Positions 10,956 to 20,494 of a stretch of DNA of 64,000 nt are shown here, one piece after another. Both the position numbers and the translations under genes were made by a program. Positions within the stretch are counted from its first letter, which is position 1, and every line of letters begins with the position of its first letter. The notes under the pieces are model-generated. The model worked only from the letters and a program-made list of their open reading frames with translations. It ran no database searches and was not told the origin of the DNA. The DNA lies in contig NZ_CM003596.1 of NCBI RefSeq assembly GCF_001435845.1, forward strand, positions 868,001 to 932,000, read 5' to 3'. The DNA is from Psychrobacter sp. P11G3. Lineage in GTDB: Bacteria > Pseudomonadota > Gammaproteobacteria > Pseudomonadales > Moraxellaceae.

Positions 10956-11031
10956 TGGTGGGCTGTCCGCGACTCGAACGCGGGACCAATTGATTAAAAG
11001 TCAACTGCTCTACCAACTGAGCTAACAGCCC
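10956..11031 (-). tRNA. tRNA-Lys (TTT), copy 2
   Basis: Same 76-nt sequence as the copy at 10721-10796, with anticodon TTT and encoded CCA. It is the promoter-proximal copy. The 159-base spacer between the copies has no gene. Confidence 0.97.
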
Positions 11032-11070
11032 TAACGTTTAAAGTGTTTGTATCCCTAAACGTGAGAGCAC

Positions 11071-11098
11071 ATTATATATATTATTATGACAATTACAA
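11071..11098 (-). promoter_or_regulatory. promoter of the tRNA-Lys genes
   Basis: On the minus strand, a -35 box TTGTAA (11093-11098), a 16-base spacer and a perfect -10 TATAAT (11071-11076) lie about 40 bases before the first tRNA. A GC-poor region surrounds them. Spacing to the tRNA is right for a short leader. Confidence 0.7.
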
Positions 11099-11225
11099 CC
11101 CCACATGATAAAAAAAGTGTAATTCTCTTATAAAATTGCCAATTTATTCCAGTTTATTTAAATTTTTGCCATTATATCGATATTGACTGCTCTATTTCTG
11201 GCTAAAGCGAGTCAATAATCGATTA

Positions 11226-13343
11226 TTAGTCTCGAGAAAGTGCTTCAACAGGATCTAATTTGGCAGCATTACGTGCTGGCAAGAATCCAAATACCACACC
11301 AATTAACGTCGAACAAACAAAAGCGGCAATAATAGAGGTTGATGAATAGATAACTTTGAAATTATCACCGCCCACACTATTAATCAGCTCACCAATGGCA
11401 AAGGCCAGTCCGATACCAATCAGTCCCCCTAAAATACAGACCAAAACGGCCTCAATGAGGAACTGCTGCATGATATCGCTCTGACGCGCGCCCACTGCCA
11501 TACGTACGCCAATCTCGTTGGTACGTTCGGTGACAGAGACTAGCATGATGTTCATGACCCCAATACCGCCGACGATCAATGAAATAACCGCGACTGATGA
11601 AATAAGCAGGGTCATCGTGCCCGTCGTCGACTCGATCGTTTGACGGATAGAGTCTGAATTGCGCAACTCAAAGTCATCTTTACCATGGCGACTCTCTATT
11701 AAGTCAGAGATGGCCGTCTCTGCGGCGCTAGAAGAGATACTGTCATCTAACAACGCTACAAAGCGGTCGATATTGGTACTACCCGTGACGCGCGACATCA
11801 CCGTCGTATAAGGCATATAGATAGTAGGCGTCGTCACACTGGGGCCAAAGCCACCATCACTCTCTTCGAGGACGCCAATCACGCGCCCAGGCACACTACC
11901 AACCAGTATCACTTCACCGATAGGATTATCAATATCTGAGAAAAAGGTCTGCTTAGCATTGTCATCGATGATGATATCTTGACTACGTAATGTGACGCTT
12001 TTTGCATCAAACCCTTGGCCCAATGCCAATGTCTCACCAGTGACGGTTAGATAGTCTTCGCCAACGCCGTTGACGGTAGCGTCCTCTTGTATACTACGAT
12101 AGCGCACGCTAGAGTTAGCATTTACCTGAGGGCTAACGCTGATAATATAGGGCTGATTGCCGACCGCTTCTGCATCTTCTGGCGTCAAATTGTCATCGTT
12201 ATAGCGGCGTCTAGGGTCGCCTCTAGGGTAGCCATCATTGACGGTAATGGTATTAGTACCTAACGAGCTGATATTGGCTAGGATTTGCTGCTGAGAGCCT
12301 TGTCCAAGACCTACGATAGATACAACCGCAGCGATACCGATGATAATGCCGAGCATAGTCAGTAGGGTACGCATCTTATGCGCACGCATGGCAAGCAAAG
12401 ACATTTTAAACGCTTCAAGCAGTCGATCAATAAAGCTACCAAAGGCACTTTTACGGTGCTCGCCAAGGATAGACTCTGGTTTTTTGTCGGTGTGCTTATA
12501 ATGCTCAGTTTGATAGTCAGCGATGACATAGCCGTCTTTTAGCTCAATCACACGCTCCGCTTGTGCCGCCAGCTTTGGATCATGAGTGACCATGATAATG
12601 GTATGACCTTGTGCGCTGAGGTCATGCAAAATCGCCATGACGTCTTCGCCAGATTTACTATCTAGGGCACCCGTTGGCTCATCTGCCAAGATCACGTCAC
12701 CACCATTCATCAGTGCACGAGCAACAGAAACGCGCTGTTGCTGTCCACCTGAGAGCTGATTGGGACGGTTGTTGACCTTATTGCCAAGGCCGAGGTCAGT
12801 TAGTAGCTTTTCAGCACGATTGGTGCGTGCCTCGGTATCCATGCCTGCATACACGGCAGGGACGGCGACGTTGTCTTTGGCACTAATATCACCAAGCAAA
12901 TGATAGCGCTGAAAAATAAAACCAAAATGCTCACGGCGCAGCTCAGCCAATTGATCGGCATCAAGCTTACGGGCAGATTGACCATAAATCTTATAATCGC
13001 CAGCAGTGGCTTGATCTAGACAGCCTAAGATATTCATCAAGGTGGACTTACCAGAGCCTGATTGTCCAATGATAGCAACCATCTCACCTTGATTGATGGT
13101 TAGATTGATGTCATGCAAGACACGAATGGTTTGCTCACCAGCAGGGAACTCTCTGATAATGCCAGACAACTCCATAATAGGCTTGCCTGGTGCAGGGTGA
13201 TTAACGGTATTGGTTTTTGCCGGATTATTTAAGTTATCTGAGTTGTTTGAAGGGGTAGCAGAAATGTGTGACCCTAAGTTTTGAGCCGTGCTACTTTCAG
13301 AGCTATCTTCAGTCGACGGTTTAGGAGATTGAGATATAGTCAT
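11226..13343 (-). CDS. macB: MacB efflux ABC transporter, ATPase-permease
   Basis: A 705-residue fused ATPase and permease of the MacB type, which with MacA and an outer-membrane TolC partner drives export of macrolides or other substrates from the periplasm. Order: ATPase (about 55-285) with Walker A GQSGSGKST at 93-101, signature LSGGQQQ near 197 and Walker B ILADEPTGALD near 218-228; a first membrane helix near 330; a large periplasmic domain; and three C-terminal membrane helices with the FtsX fold (about 580-700). The first 55 residues are an unusual Ser/Asn/Pro-rich extension before the usual IMELSGIIREF start. No TolC gene is in the window. Confidence 0.95.
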   Translation of the reverse strand: MTISQSPKPSTEDSSESSTAQNLGSHISATPSNNSDNLNNPAKTNTVNHPAPGKPIMELSGIIREFPAGEQTIRVLHDINLTINQGEMVAIIGQSGSGKSTLMNILGCLDQATAGDYKIYGQSARKLDADQLAELRREHFGFIFQRYHLLGDISAKDNVAVPAVYAGMDTEARTNRAEKLLTDLGLGNKVNNRPNQLSGGQQQRVSVARALMNGGDVILADEPTGALDSKSGEDVMAILHDLSAQGHTIIMVTHDPKLAAQAERVIELKDGYVIADYQTEHYKHTDKKPESILGEHRKSAFGSFIDRLLEAFKMSLLAMRAHKMRTLLTMLGIIIGIAAVVSIVGLGQGSQQQILANISSLGTNTITVNDGYPRGDPRRRYNDDNLTPEDAEAVGNQPYIISVSPQVNANSSVRYRSIQEDATVNGVGEDYLTVTGETLALGQGFDAKSVTLRSQDIIIDDNAKQTFFSDIDNPIGEVILVGSVPGRVIGVLEESDGGFGPSVTTPTIYMPYTTVMSRVTGSTNIDRFVALLDDSISSSAAETAISDLIESRHGKDDFELRNSDSIRQTIESTTGTMTLLISSVAVISLIVGGIGVMNIMLVSVTERTNEIGVRMAVGARQSDIMQQFLIEAVLVCILGGLIGIGLAFAIGELINSVGGDNFKVIYSSTSIIAAFVCSTLIGVVFGFLPARNAAKLDPVEALSRD

Positions 13344-13389
13344 AGCAGTGTCTTTAATAAAGGCTAATAAGCGTTATAGTGTTGTTATG

Positions 13390-13422
13390 AAAGGGCTGCT
13401 ATGTTTAACAAGCCCTTTTTTA
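13390..13422. terminator. hairpin between macA and macB
   Basis: An eight-base stem (aaagggct with agcccttt) with a 13-base loop. The six-T tract is on the plus strand, whereas macA-macB run on the minus strand and see only a short T run. It may dampen readthrough into macB or end antisense transcription. Confidence 0.4.
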
Positions 13423-13444
13423 TTCAACATAGTCAAAGAGCAAG

Positions 13445-14770
13445 TTACATTCGAGGTCCACCAGGGATACGGCCGCTACCTGATTTCTTACCGCTTTCTT
13501 CACTGATGATTACTTCTTCCCCTTCTTTCAAACCGCTTAAGATTTGCGCATTTACTCGGTTATCGATACCGACTTCTACAGTACGCTCTTCTACGGTTCC
13601 ATCCTCTTTTAGTACACGTACAAACTTGCCAGTGGCTGCTTTGCCTTTTTCTTTACCTTTAGATCGTTTTTCTTGTATCACTGTTGAAGGTACTAACAGG
13701 GCGTTTTTGGCTTCATTGACGATGATATAAATCTGCGCGGTCATATCAATGCGGAATAAGCGGTCAGGGTTCGGCACTTCTACGTAGCCGACATAATAGA
13801 TCGCAGCGTCTGTTGAGCTGGTGCTACTGATTTGCTCTGGGGCAGGCTCGATAGCAGTCAACGTTGCATCATACTGCTGATCTGGATTACCGATAATATT
13901 GAAATAAGCAGGCATACCAGCACTGACATTGATAACGTCAGCTTCCGAGATTTGCGCATTAATACGTACGGTCGATAAATCTGCTAGCGTCACCAATGTT
14001 GGTGCCGTTTGATTGGCGTTAACCGTAGTGCCTTGCTCAGTGGTAATAGAAACAACGGTACCTGATATCGGGGCGCGAATCGTGGTATAGCTCAAATCTT
14101 CTTCAGCAGTACTGACGTTGGTTCGTGATTTGCGTAATGCTGCTTGCTGACTGTTGATATTGGCTTCAGTGGTCGCAATTGCAGCTTTTGCTGTATCGAT
14201 AGCCGCACGCGCATTGGCAACGGCTGCTTTTGCGGTCTCAACACTGGTCGCTTGCGTGTCGTATTCTTGCTGCGAGATAGCATCGATAGCGACTAAGTCT
14301 TGCAAGCGTGCAAAATCAGACTGTGCTTGTTTGAGCTCAGACTGACGGCTGGCAAGATCGGCATAGGCACTTTTCAGACTGGCTTGTTTGCTTAACGATT
14401 CTGCTTGCGCACTTTGTAGCGCGGCTTCGCTTTGTTCAAGACTGGCTTGTTCATTGCTCAGGCTGTTCTTCTGAGTCACTTGATCAATCTGCGCAATCAA
14501 ATCGCCTTGTTTGACTTCGTCACCGACTTCAACGTACAGGCGTTTTACTTCACCAGATACCTGTGCCCCTACATCGACGGTATTTAACGCTTTTACTTTA
14601 CCAGACGCCATGACATTGTTTTCAATATCACCGACTTCAACGGTTGCGGTTAGGTAGTTAGGTGTGGTTTCTTCTGGTTTCAAAAAAGTATAGGCCAAAG
14701 CCCCTAATGCTACGATAATTAAGGTGATGACACCCCATTTTATAGCAGACTTTTTACTTATTTTGCGCAT
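13445..14770 (-). CDS. macA: MacA periplasmic adaptor protein
   Basis: A 441-residue membrane-fusion protein that links MacB to the outer-membrane channel. An N-terminal anchor helix (about residues 11-30, GVITLIIVALGALAYTF) is followed by the split lipoyl domain (VDVGAQVSGEVKRLYVEVGDEVKQGDLIAQID and TTIRAPISGTVVSI), a long Ala/Gln-rich coiled-coil hairpin (about 100-220), a beta-barrel and a C-terminal proximal domain. The tail GSGRIPGGPRM is Gly/Arg-rich, as seen in some MacA proteins. It lies 101 bases upstream of macB on the same strand and is the first gene of the operon. Whether the pump acts on macrolides, lipopeptides or other molecules cannot be told. Confidence 0.94.
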   Translation of the reverse strand: MRKISKKSAIKWGVITLIIVALGALAYTFLKPEETTPNYLTATVEVGDIENNVMASGKVKALNTVDVGAQVSGEVKRLYVEVGDEVKQGDLIAQIDQVTQKNSLSNEQASLEQSEAALQSAQAESLSKQASLKSAYADLASRQSELKQAQSDFARLQDLVAIDAISQQEYDTQATSVETAKAAVANARAAIDTAKAAIATTEANINSQQAALRKSRTNVSTAEEDLSYTTIRAPISGTVVSITTEQGTTVNANQTAPTLVTLADLSTVRINAQISEADVINVSAGMPAYFNIIGNPDQQYDATLTAIEPAPEQISSTSSTDAAIYYVGYVEVPNPDRLFRIDMTAQIYIIVNEAKNALLVPSTVIQEKRSKGKEKGKAATGKFVRVLKEDGTVEERTVEVGIDNRVNAQILSGLKEGEEVIISEESGKKSGSGRIPGGPRM

Positions 14771-15135
14771 GACAACAATCCAATCACAATTAAATCAAGT
14801 CTAGATATAGTAGAGACTTCATCTACAAAAGGGAATGGAAATTAGTTTACGAAAGGTTAAGGTAGCCAAGAATAGAGTTAGGTACAGAAAAGAGACGCTT
14901 ACTAACAATCAATAAAACGGAGATTATAGGAGAACAAGATAGGGTAGTAGAATCTGGATTTATAGCGTTTAAATGTATAAATCAGTAAGAAAAACGTATA
15001 AATCAGTAAGAAAAACGTATAAATCAGTAAGAAAAACGTATAAATCAGTAAGAAAAACGTATAAATCAGTAAGAGAAGAAGTGGATAACTTGTTAATAAG
15101 AGAAACAATAAAAGGTGGTGAGAAGCGGTTCAGTC
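14771..15135. other. macA-holA intergenic region
   Basis: This 365-base spacer lies between the 3' end of holA and the start of macA, both on the minus strand, so it should hold the macA promoter. Its most visible feature is the five-copy 21-bp array at 14975-15079. No perfect terminator for holA was found. Confidence 0.55.
14975..15079. repeat. 21-bp tandem repeat, five copies
   Basis: Five head-to-tail copies start at 14975, 14996, 15017, 15038 and 15059. Each begins gtataaatcagtaag and ends in a run of A and a C. The first four are identical and the last has two or three changes. Because 21 is a multiple of three, both strands show open frames through the array, but these look like repeat artefacts. 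Confidence 0.95.
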
Positions 15136-16236
15136 TTAGCGCATCGCAAATAAACGCTTACCTGCGAGCTCTAGTGCTGCTTGTAATAATAGCTCCCATG
15201 CTGGCTGACGAATAAGTCCTTTAATAGCTTGGTCACAGCGGTAAAGCAAGGCAGGCCATTCGCTCGTTTGTTGTTTTGACTGACGGCGGCAGGCTTGTTG
15301 ATACAATCCTTGTTTACTACGCCAAATGCCTAATGCTTGCGGGTCTTGACCATCCATAAGTTGAATGATTTGACGCATGTCTTTGCTAATAGCCCAGAGT
15401 ACTAAAGTAGTGGGCTCATCGGTCGACTTTAGCTGAAACATGATTTTGGCGACCTGCGTACTATTACCCGCGAGCATCGCATCAGATAAATCAAACACGC
15501 TAAATTGAGCATCGCTGACCAACGCTGCTTGTAGGTCTGCAATATCCAATGCCACATTATTCGCAGGTTGTGAAAAGCTATTAGATTGTTCGGTGCTATT
15601 GTCATTAGCACTATCTTCACTAGTACTGTTATTAGCAACTAGCTGCGGTGCAAACAGATAAGACAACCGCCATAGGGTTTGATAAGCACTTAGCAAATGA
15701 TGCTCAGTGTGTGACATGAGTAGCTGCCACGCTTCTTGAGACAGTCGTAAGCCAAACTTCTGAGCTTGTATTTGTAGTAGCTGTTGGCGCTGCTGCTCAT
15801 TGTATAAATTGCAATCGATGACATTGCCGTATTGCGCAAAAGGAGCAAACCATTTGCTGCTCTGGCTGCGTTTGTCTTGCTTAGGTGTGAGCCACAACAC
15901 ACTATGACCGTGTGTGCCAGCTTGTGCCTCGACCGCAAAATGTTCCAGCTCGGCGATAACTGCTTTGTCAGGTTTATGGTTACCCGTCACGATTAAGGCA
16001 CTGGCATCATCGAATAGAGACTGACTGCCAAGCTCTGACAGTACTTCTTGCCAGCTCTTGACGGAAATTAGCTCTATACGTTTGATTGCATAGTTCTGTG
16101 CGCGCCAGTGTGGACGCAGCGCATCTATTAACCATTGACTCAGCAGTGGCTCGTCACCGTGCGCCAGCCACAAGCCGGCTACCGCAACGGAAGGCTGCAG
16201 TAGTTTTGGATAGGCTTTTATGAAAGTATCTTGCAT
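15136..16236 (-). CDS. holA: DNA polymerase III delta subunit
   Basis: A 366-residue delta subunit of the DNA polymerase III clamp loader, which opens the beta clamp. The family N-terminus VAGLWLAHGDEPLLSQWLIDALR and the block SQSLFDDASALIVTGNHKPDK are clear. ALWAISKDMRQI near residues 268-280 and the C-terminal helical collar (TSEWPALLYRCDQAIKGL) fit too. A low-complexity Asn/Ser insertion (about 203-225) is unusual. The order leuS-lptE-holA is conserved in gammaproteobacteria and supports the call. It is the last gene of that minus-strand cluster. Confidence 0.93.
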   Translation of the reverse strand: MQDTFIKAYPKLLQPSVAVAGLWLAHGDEPLLSQWLIDALRPHWRAQNYAIKRIELISVKSWQEVLSELGSQSLFDDASALIVTGNHKPDKAVIAELEHFAVEAQAGTHGHSVLWLTPKQDKRSQSSKWFAPFAQYGNVIDCNLYNEQQRQQLLQIQAQKFGLRLSQEAWQLLMSHTEHHLLSAYQTLWRLSYLFAPQLVANNSTSEDSANDNSTEQSNSFSQPANNVALDIADLQAALVSDAQFSVFDLSDAMLAGNSTQVAKIMFQLKSTDEPTTLVLWAISKDMRQIIQLMDGQDPQALGIWRSKQGLYQQACRRQSKQQTSEWPALLYRCDQAIKGLIRQPAWELLLQAALELAGKRLFAMR

Positions 16237-16268
16237 AGCGTGGTGTTACACAGGTTGATGAGCAGGTA

Positions 16269-16366
16269 ATACCAATTCCAAAAATATGATCAGCAGTGTC
16301 AAGCTAGCCGAGTTTACTAGTACTTACGCTCGCTTAGTTTGCTACTCATTCTTCTAGAAATGGTAT
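16269..16366. repeat. possible intergenic element with inverted ends
   Basis: This 98-base part of the lptE-holA spacer starts ataccaattcc and ends aaatggtat, so the ends form an imperfect inverted repeat. Its middle (cgctcgcttagtttgctac) faintly recalls the elements at 49384 and 53493. It may be a small non-autonomous repeat of the genome. Confidence 0.35.
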
Positions 16367-16389
16367 CGTTTGATAATCAGAACGACTAA

Positions 16390-17106
16390 CTATTCCGGTT
16401 GTGGTACGACGACAACGGTTGGTGTCACACCTTTATTCATCTGCACAGATGGTTTGGCAGCAGGTGCGACTTTTGGAAGCGAGATTGCGACATACTGGTC
16501 AGTGATACGGCGAGCTAAAGTATCATAGAGCCAATCGCGAGTCTGATCGCCTTGCTGATCGTCAGTACTAACAGATGCTTCGTTGTACTGATAGCTTCGC
16601 TCGACTTGAATGGGGTTGCTCAGTGTTACAGGCTTACCATTTTCCATCGTTTGATAGCTGACATCTGCTGATAGTACCAAGCGAATCTCTGTTAATACGC
16701 CAACCAATTCGTAACGCTTAAAACGTACATTACGGATGTCGATAGCGGCAATAGACTCAGCCCCTGCCTGTTGGTTATTACGAGCAACTGCTTCCGAGCT
16801 CATATTATCAATAACGTCGACACCTAACGTCTTTAGGCGCCGCGTCAATGGTAGTTTCAGCGGGAATGAGGTGCGATTGTCTTCGATAATGACCGCTGTT
16901 TTTTCGACGTCAAGCAGCATCGCTGAGTCGTAGCCACGCAGCTGAAAGCCGCAGCCGCTAAGAGTTGCCGCTGCACCTACCACGGTGAACATTGGCAGCG
17001 TGGCAAGTAATACTGCTCCGAGCTTTTGGCCATGGGACTTTTTGTTAGCTAGGCTATGTGCGCTTAATTCTGGTTGCGCCTGCTCGGCTCGATGCTTGTA
17101 TGACAT
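16390..17106 (-). CDS. lptE: LPS-assembly lipoprotein LptE
   Basis: The outer-membrane lipoprotein that plugs and supports the LptD channel in lipopolysaccharide export. A hydrophobic segment ends in the lipobox LSGCGFQLRG; lipidation at that Cys is expected, and GFQLRG is the family hallmark. The frame extends five codons further upstream to 17121, but gagga lies 8 bases before the ATG at 17106, so I chose that start. The N-terminal tail before the hydrophobic segment is longer than usual. The C-terminal part ends in a Lys/Pro/Val-rich tail. It lies 66 bases after leuS and probably shares its transcript. Confidence 0.92.
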   Translation of the reverse strand: MSYKHRAEQAQPELSAHSLANKKSHGQKLGAVLLATLPMFTVVGAAATLSGCGFQLRGYDSAMLLDVEKTAVIIEDNRTSFPLKLPLTRRLKTLGVDVIDNMSSEAVARNNQQAGAESIAAIDIRNVRFKRYELVGVLTEIRLVLSADVSYQTMENGKPVTLSNPIQVERSYQYNEASVSTDDQQGDQTRDWLYDTLARRITDQYVAISLPKVAPAAKPSVQMNKGVTPTVVVVPQPE

Positions 17107-17172
17107 AAACGCTATCCTCATATGATAAGAAGGCTTAGAGCACTAAGCCTAAAATACTTAGCTCAAGATACC

Positions 17173-19860
17173 TCAGCCTACAACCACGATGTTAACCAGT
17201 TTGTTAGGAACGACGATTTCTTTTTTGATCTCGCCTGTGATGAATTTTGCCACGCTTTCCATGGTGCGAGCTTGCTCTTTTAGCTGCTCAGGATCGCTGT
17301 TCGGTGCGACATCCATCTTACCACGCATTTTACCATTGACCTGTACCACCATCGTGATCATGTCCTGTACCAGCGCACTTTCGTCCACGGTTGGGTAGTC
17401 CAACGTTAAAGTATCAAGACCCAACTGCTCAAGCAGATGCTCGCCAACGTGCGGCGCGTATACAGATAGCATAATCAGCAGATTGGTCAATGCTTCGTGT
17501 TTGACGTGTAGCTCTTGCTCATTACTCGCGTTAAAGCCAGTCAGCTCATTGGCAAGCTCCATCAGGCTTGATACTGGCGTGTTCAATGCCAGACGATCAC
17601 CCAAATCACTATCAATCTTAGCAATTGTTTCGTGCGTTTTACGGCGTAAGTTTTTGGCTTCTTTGCTTAGACCGTCTGTGTTCAATGTAGCACTGTTAAG
17701 CGTATCAATGCTGATATTAGCGGCTGTTAGCGCTTGCATGTGGTCGGTTGCAATGCGCCATACTTTTTTCACAAAGTTATAAGGGCCTTTTAGCGCGTCA
17801 TCTGACCATTCAAGCGTTTGATCCGCAGGCGCAGTAAATAGCGTATATAGACGAACCGTATCAGCACCATATTTATCAATGGTTAGCTGTGGATCTACGC
17901 CGTTGTTCTTTGACTTCGACATTTTTTCGATTTTACCAATCGTCACTGGCTGGCCGTCTGACTTCAAGATAGCTTTAATGGGTTGACCGCGTTCGTTGAA
18001 GTCAATATCGATATCTTCTGCAAAGTAGTAGGTCGTACTGCCATCCGCATTGACGCGGTAGAACGTACCAGCAAGCACCATGCCTTGGGTCATTAGATTG
18101 GCAAATGGCTCGTCGCCTGTGACTAAGTTTTCGTCGCGCATCAGCTTGTGGAAGAAGCGTGCATACAATAGATGCATCACCGCATGCTCGACACCGCCAA
18201 CGTATTGATCGACTGGCAACCATTTGTTAGCAGCAGACTTGTTGACCATGTTTTGTGCGTCATTTGGGCTAGCAAAACGTGCATAGTACCAGCTTGACTC
18301 TACGAATGTGTCAAAGGTATCGGTCTCACGCTCAGCAGGGTTGCCACATTTAGGACAAGTAGTATTAACAAATTCTGGTATATTTTTAAGTGGATTACCT
18401 CGACCATCAGGTACGACGTCGGTTGGCAATACAACTGGTAGGTCTTGCTCTTCAACAGGCACCGTACCACAATGCTCACAATTGATCATTGGGATAGGGC
18501 AGCCCCAATAGCGCTGGCGAGAAACCCCCCAATCACGTAGGCGATACTGGATCTTTTTCTTAGCCAGCTCTTTTGGCTCAAGCTTGGCTAGCATGGCTTC
18601 AAACGCTTGCTCAAAGTCTAGACCGTCAAACTCACCTGAATTAACCAAGGTATTGCGCTCGGTATAAGCAAGATTCACTTCACTATCGTTCGCTTTGGCA
18701 TCTGCTTTTAGCTCGTCAAAATAACCGTCAGGCACATTGATGACTCGCTTGATCGGTAGGTTGTACTTCACCGCAAATTCATAATCACGCTCATCATGAG
18801 CTGGTACCGCCATGACCGCACCTGAGCCGTAGCTCATCAGTACATAGTTAGCGACCCAAACTGGCACTTCCTCACCAGTTAGAGGATGAGTGACGGTTAG
18901 ACCTGTATCCATACCGATTTTTTCAGCTTTGGCCAAATCTGCTTCAGCTACTGAGCCTTTTTTACAAAGCGCACAGAATTGAGCGATTGCGTCATCTTGC
19001 TCAGAAGCATACTGTGCAAGTGGATGCTCTGCGGCAACAGCGACATAAGTCACACCCATCAACGTATCAGGACGAGTGGTGAACACATCTAAGGTGTTTT
19101 CTTCACCAGCAAGCTCATAAGGGAAGTGCACTTCCATACCAGCACTACGACCAATCCAGTTACGCTGCATGGTCAGGACTTCAGATGGCCAGTGACCTTC
19201 TAGTTGATCCAAATCATCCAATAGCTCATCAGCATAGTCAGTGATGTTGAAGTAATACATTGGGATGTCGCGTTTTTCGACCGCAGCACCACTACGCCAG
19301 CCTTTACCATCGATGACTTGCTCGTTTGCTAAGACAGTGTTGTCAACAGGATCCCAGTTGACCGTCGATAGCTTTTTGTAGACTAGGCCTTTTTTGTACA
19401 ATTGCAAAAATAACCACTGCTCCCACTGATAATACTCAGGGCTACAAGTAGCAAACTCACGTGACCAGTCAATAGACAGGCCTAGTAATTTAAGCTGCGC
19501 ACGCATACTGTCAATATTGGCAAATGTCCATGCCGCAGGTGGCGTTTGATTGGCAATTGCTGCGTTTTCAGCTGGCAAGCCAAAACCATCCCAGCCCATT
19601 GGCTGCATGACTTCATAGCCCTTGAGACGATAATAACGGCTCAATACGTCAGAAATCGTATAGTTACGTACGTGGCCCATATGCAGCTTGCCACTTGGAT
19701 AAGGGAACATCGACAGCATGTAACGACTTGGCTTGTCGCTTGGCTCATTGCTTACTTCAAAGCGCTTGTCAGTGGCCCATTTGGTTTGCTGCGCGGCTTC
19801 TATCGCTTGTGGGTTATAATAGTTGTTTTCTGTTTGGTCTGCTGTCACGGCATTGCTCAT
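17173..19860 (-). CDS. leuS: leucyl-tRNA synthetase
   Basis: Class I aminoacyl-tRNA synthetase of 895 residues that charges tRNA-Leu. The HIGH motif appears as HMGH (residues 60-63, within FPYPSGKLHMGHVRNY) and the KMSKS motif within KIEKMSKSKNNGVDP near residue 643. The CP1 editing domain lies between (about 220-440, with TTRPDTLMGVTYVAVAAEHPLA and the GSGAVMAVPAHDERD block). Two Cys pairs (CEHC and CPKC) resemble the zinc domain. Length matches bacterial LeuRS. It leads the leuS-lptE-holA cluster. Confidence 0.98.
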   Translation of the reverse strand: MSNAVTADQTENNYYNPQAIEAAQQTKWATDKRFEVSNEPSDKPSRYMLSMFPYPSGKLHMGHVRNYTISDVLSRYYRLKGYEVMQPMGWDGFGLPAENAAIANQTPPAAWTFANIDSMRAQLKLLGLSIDWSREFATCSPEYYQWEQWLFLQLYKKGLVYKKLSTVNWDPVDNTVLANEQVIDGKGWRSGAAVEKRDIPMYYFNITDYADELLDDLDQLEGHWPSEVLTMQRNWIGRSAGMEVHFPYELAGEENTLDVFTTRPDTLMGVTYVAVAAEHPLAQYASEQDDAIAQFCALCKKGSVAEADLAKAEKIGMDTGLTVTHPLTGEEVPVWVANYVLMSYGSGAVMAVPAHDERDYEFAVKYNLPIKRVINVPDGYFDELKADAKANDSEVNLAYTERNTLVNSGEFDGLDFEQAFEAMLAKLEPKELAKKKIQYRLRDWGVSRQRYWGCPIPMINCEHCGTVPVEEQDLPVVLPTDVVPDGRGNPLKNIPEFVNTTCPKCGNPAERETDTFDTFVESSWYYARFASPNDAQNMVNKSAANKWLPVDQYVGGVEHAVMHLLYARFFHKLMRDENLVTGDEPFANLMTQGMVLAGTFYRVNADGSTTYYFAEDIDIDFNERGQPIKAILKSDGQPVTIGKIEKMSKSKNNGVDPQLTIDKYGADTVRLYTLFTAPADQTLEWSDDALKGPYNFVKKVWRIATDHMQALTAANISIDTLNSATLNTDGLSKEAKNLRRKTHETIAKIDSDLGDRLALNTPVSSLMELANELTGFNASNEQELHVKHEALTNLLIMLSVYAPHVGEHLLEQLGLDTLTLDYPTVDESALVQDMITMVVQVNGKMRGKMDVAPNSDPEQLKEQARTMESVAKFITGEIKKEIVVPNKLVNIVVVG

Positions 19861-20071
19861 AGTCGGCTCGAAATTGGTTGATACTGATTTGTTTGATACT
19901 GATCAAAATAGGTGGAATTTGACAATGCCATAGCATAGCGTAATTTGGCGAAAATTGCGACGATATGATGCAGTTGCTTACTAGGTTTGACGATTAAAAG
20001 TAATGCATTCTCTATATCTAGTCAGCCTTAGGTATAATAGACAAATTAATGAATATTTATGAGGATTTATC

Positions 20072-20443
20072 ATGACCATCACCATTTACGGTATCAAGTC
20101 TTGTAGCACGATGAAAAAAGCGTTCACTAAGCTAGACGATTTAGATGTCAGCTATGATTTTCATGATTATAAGAAACAAGGTATCAATAAAGAAACAGTA
20201 CAGCGCTGGGTAAATGAGCTAGGTATCGAAAAAGTGCTCAATAAGCGTGGTACGACATGGCGCAAGCTAGACGACAGTCAAAAGCAAGCAGCTGATGCTA
20301 GTGTAGACACCGCGATAGGTTTACTCGTGGAAAACACCAGTATGATTAAACGTCCGATTGTAGAAGGTCAGTCGGCAGATAAAGATCAAGCAGTATTACT
20401 ATGCGGCTTCGATGAAACGGAGTTTGATAAAGTTTTTTCGTAA
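20072..20443 (+). CDS. YffB/ArsC-Spx family protein
   Basis: A 123-residue thioredoxin-fold protein of the ArsC/Spx/YffB family. The single N-terminal Cys11 sits in the IKSCSTMKKA loop and a later RP motif (MIKRPIVEG) closes the site. ArsC relatives reduce arsenate, but the YffB branch has no proven role and no ars genes are near, so I do not call it an arsenate reductase. A TATAAT box at 20033-20038 and a gagga site before the ATG suggest its own promoter. It is divergent from leuS. Confidence 0.85.
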   Translation: MTITIYGIKSCSTMKKAFTKLDDLDVSYDFHDYKKQGINKETVQRWVNELGIEKVLNKRGTTWRKLDDSQKQAADASVDTAIGLLVENTSMIKRPIVEGQSADKDQAVLLCGFDETEFDKVFS

Positions 20444-20494
20444 ATTTGAGCTATAAAAATTAAGCCAGTCTCATTATTAAAGATAAAACTGCAC

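Noticed and set aside
13401..13730. A 109-codon plus-strand frame
   Set aside because: It is antisense to macA and reads through the macA-macB hairpin; composition is that of a shadow frame.
14975..15079. CRISPR array
   Set aside because: The copies are directly adjacent, with no spacers, and no cas genes are near. The same holds for the arrays at 24076, 28394 and 30083.
14973..15215. Frames through the 21-bp array on both strands (including 14902-15108)
   Set aside because: The repeated peptides (TYKSVRK and FFLLIYT) come from the repeat period being a multiple of three; the frames overlap holA and lack ribosome-binding sites.
20072..20443. Arsenate reductase (ArsC)
   Set aside because: Only the fold and single Cys are shared. 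There are no ars neighbours, and the YffB branch fits better.
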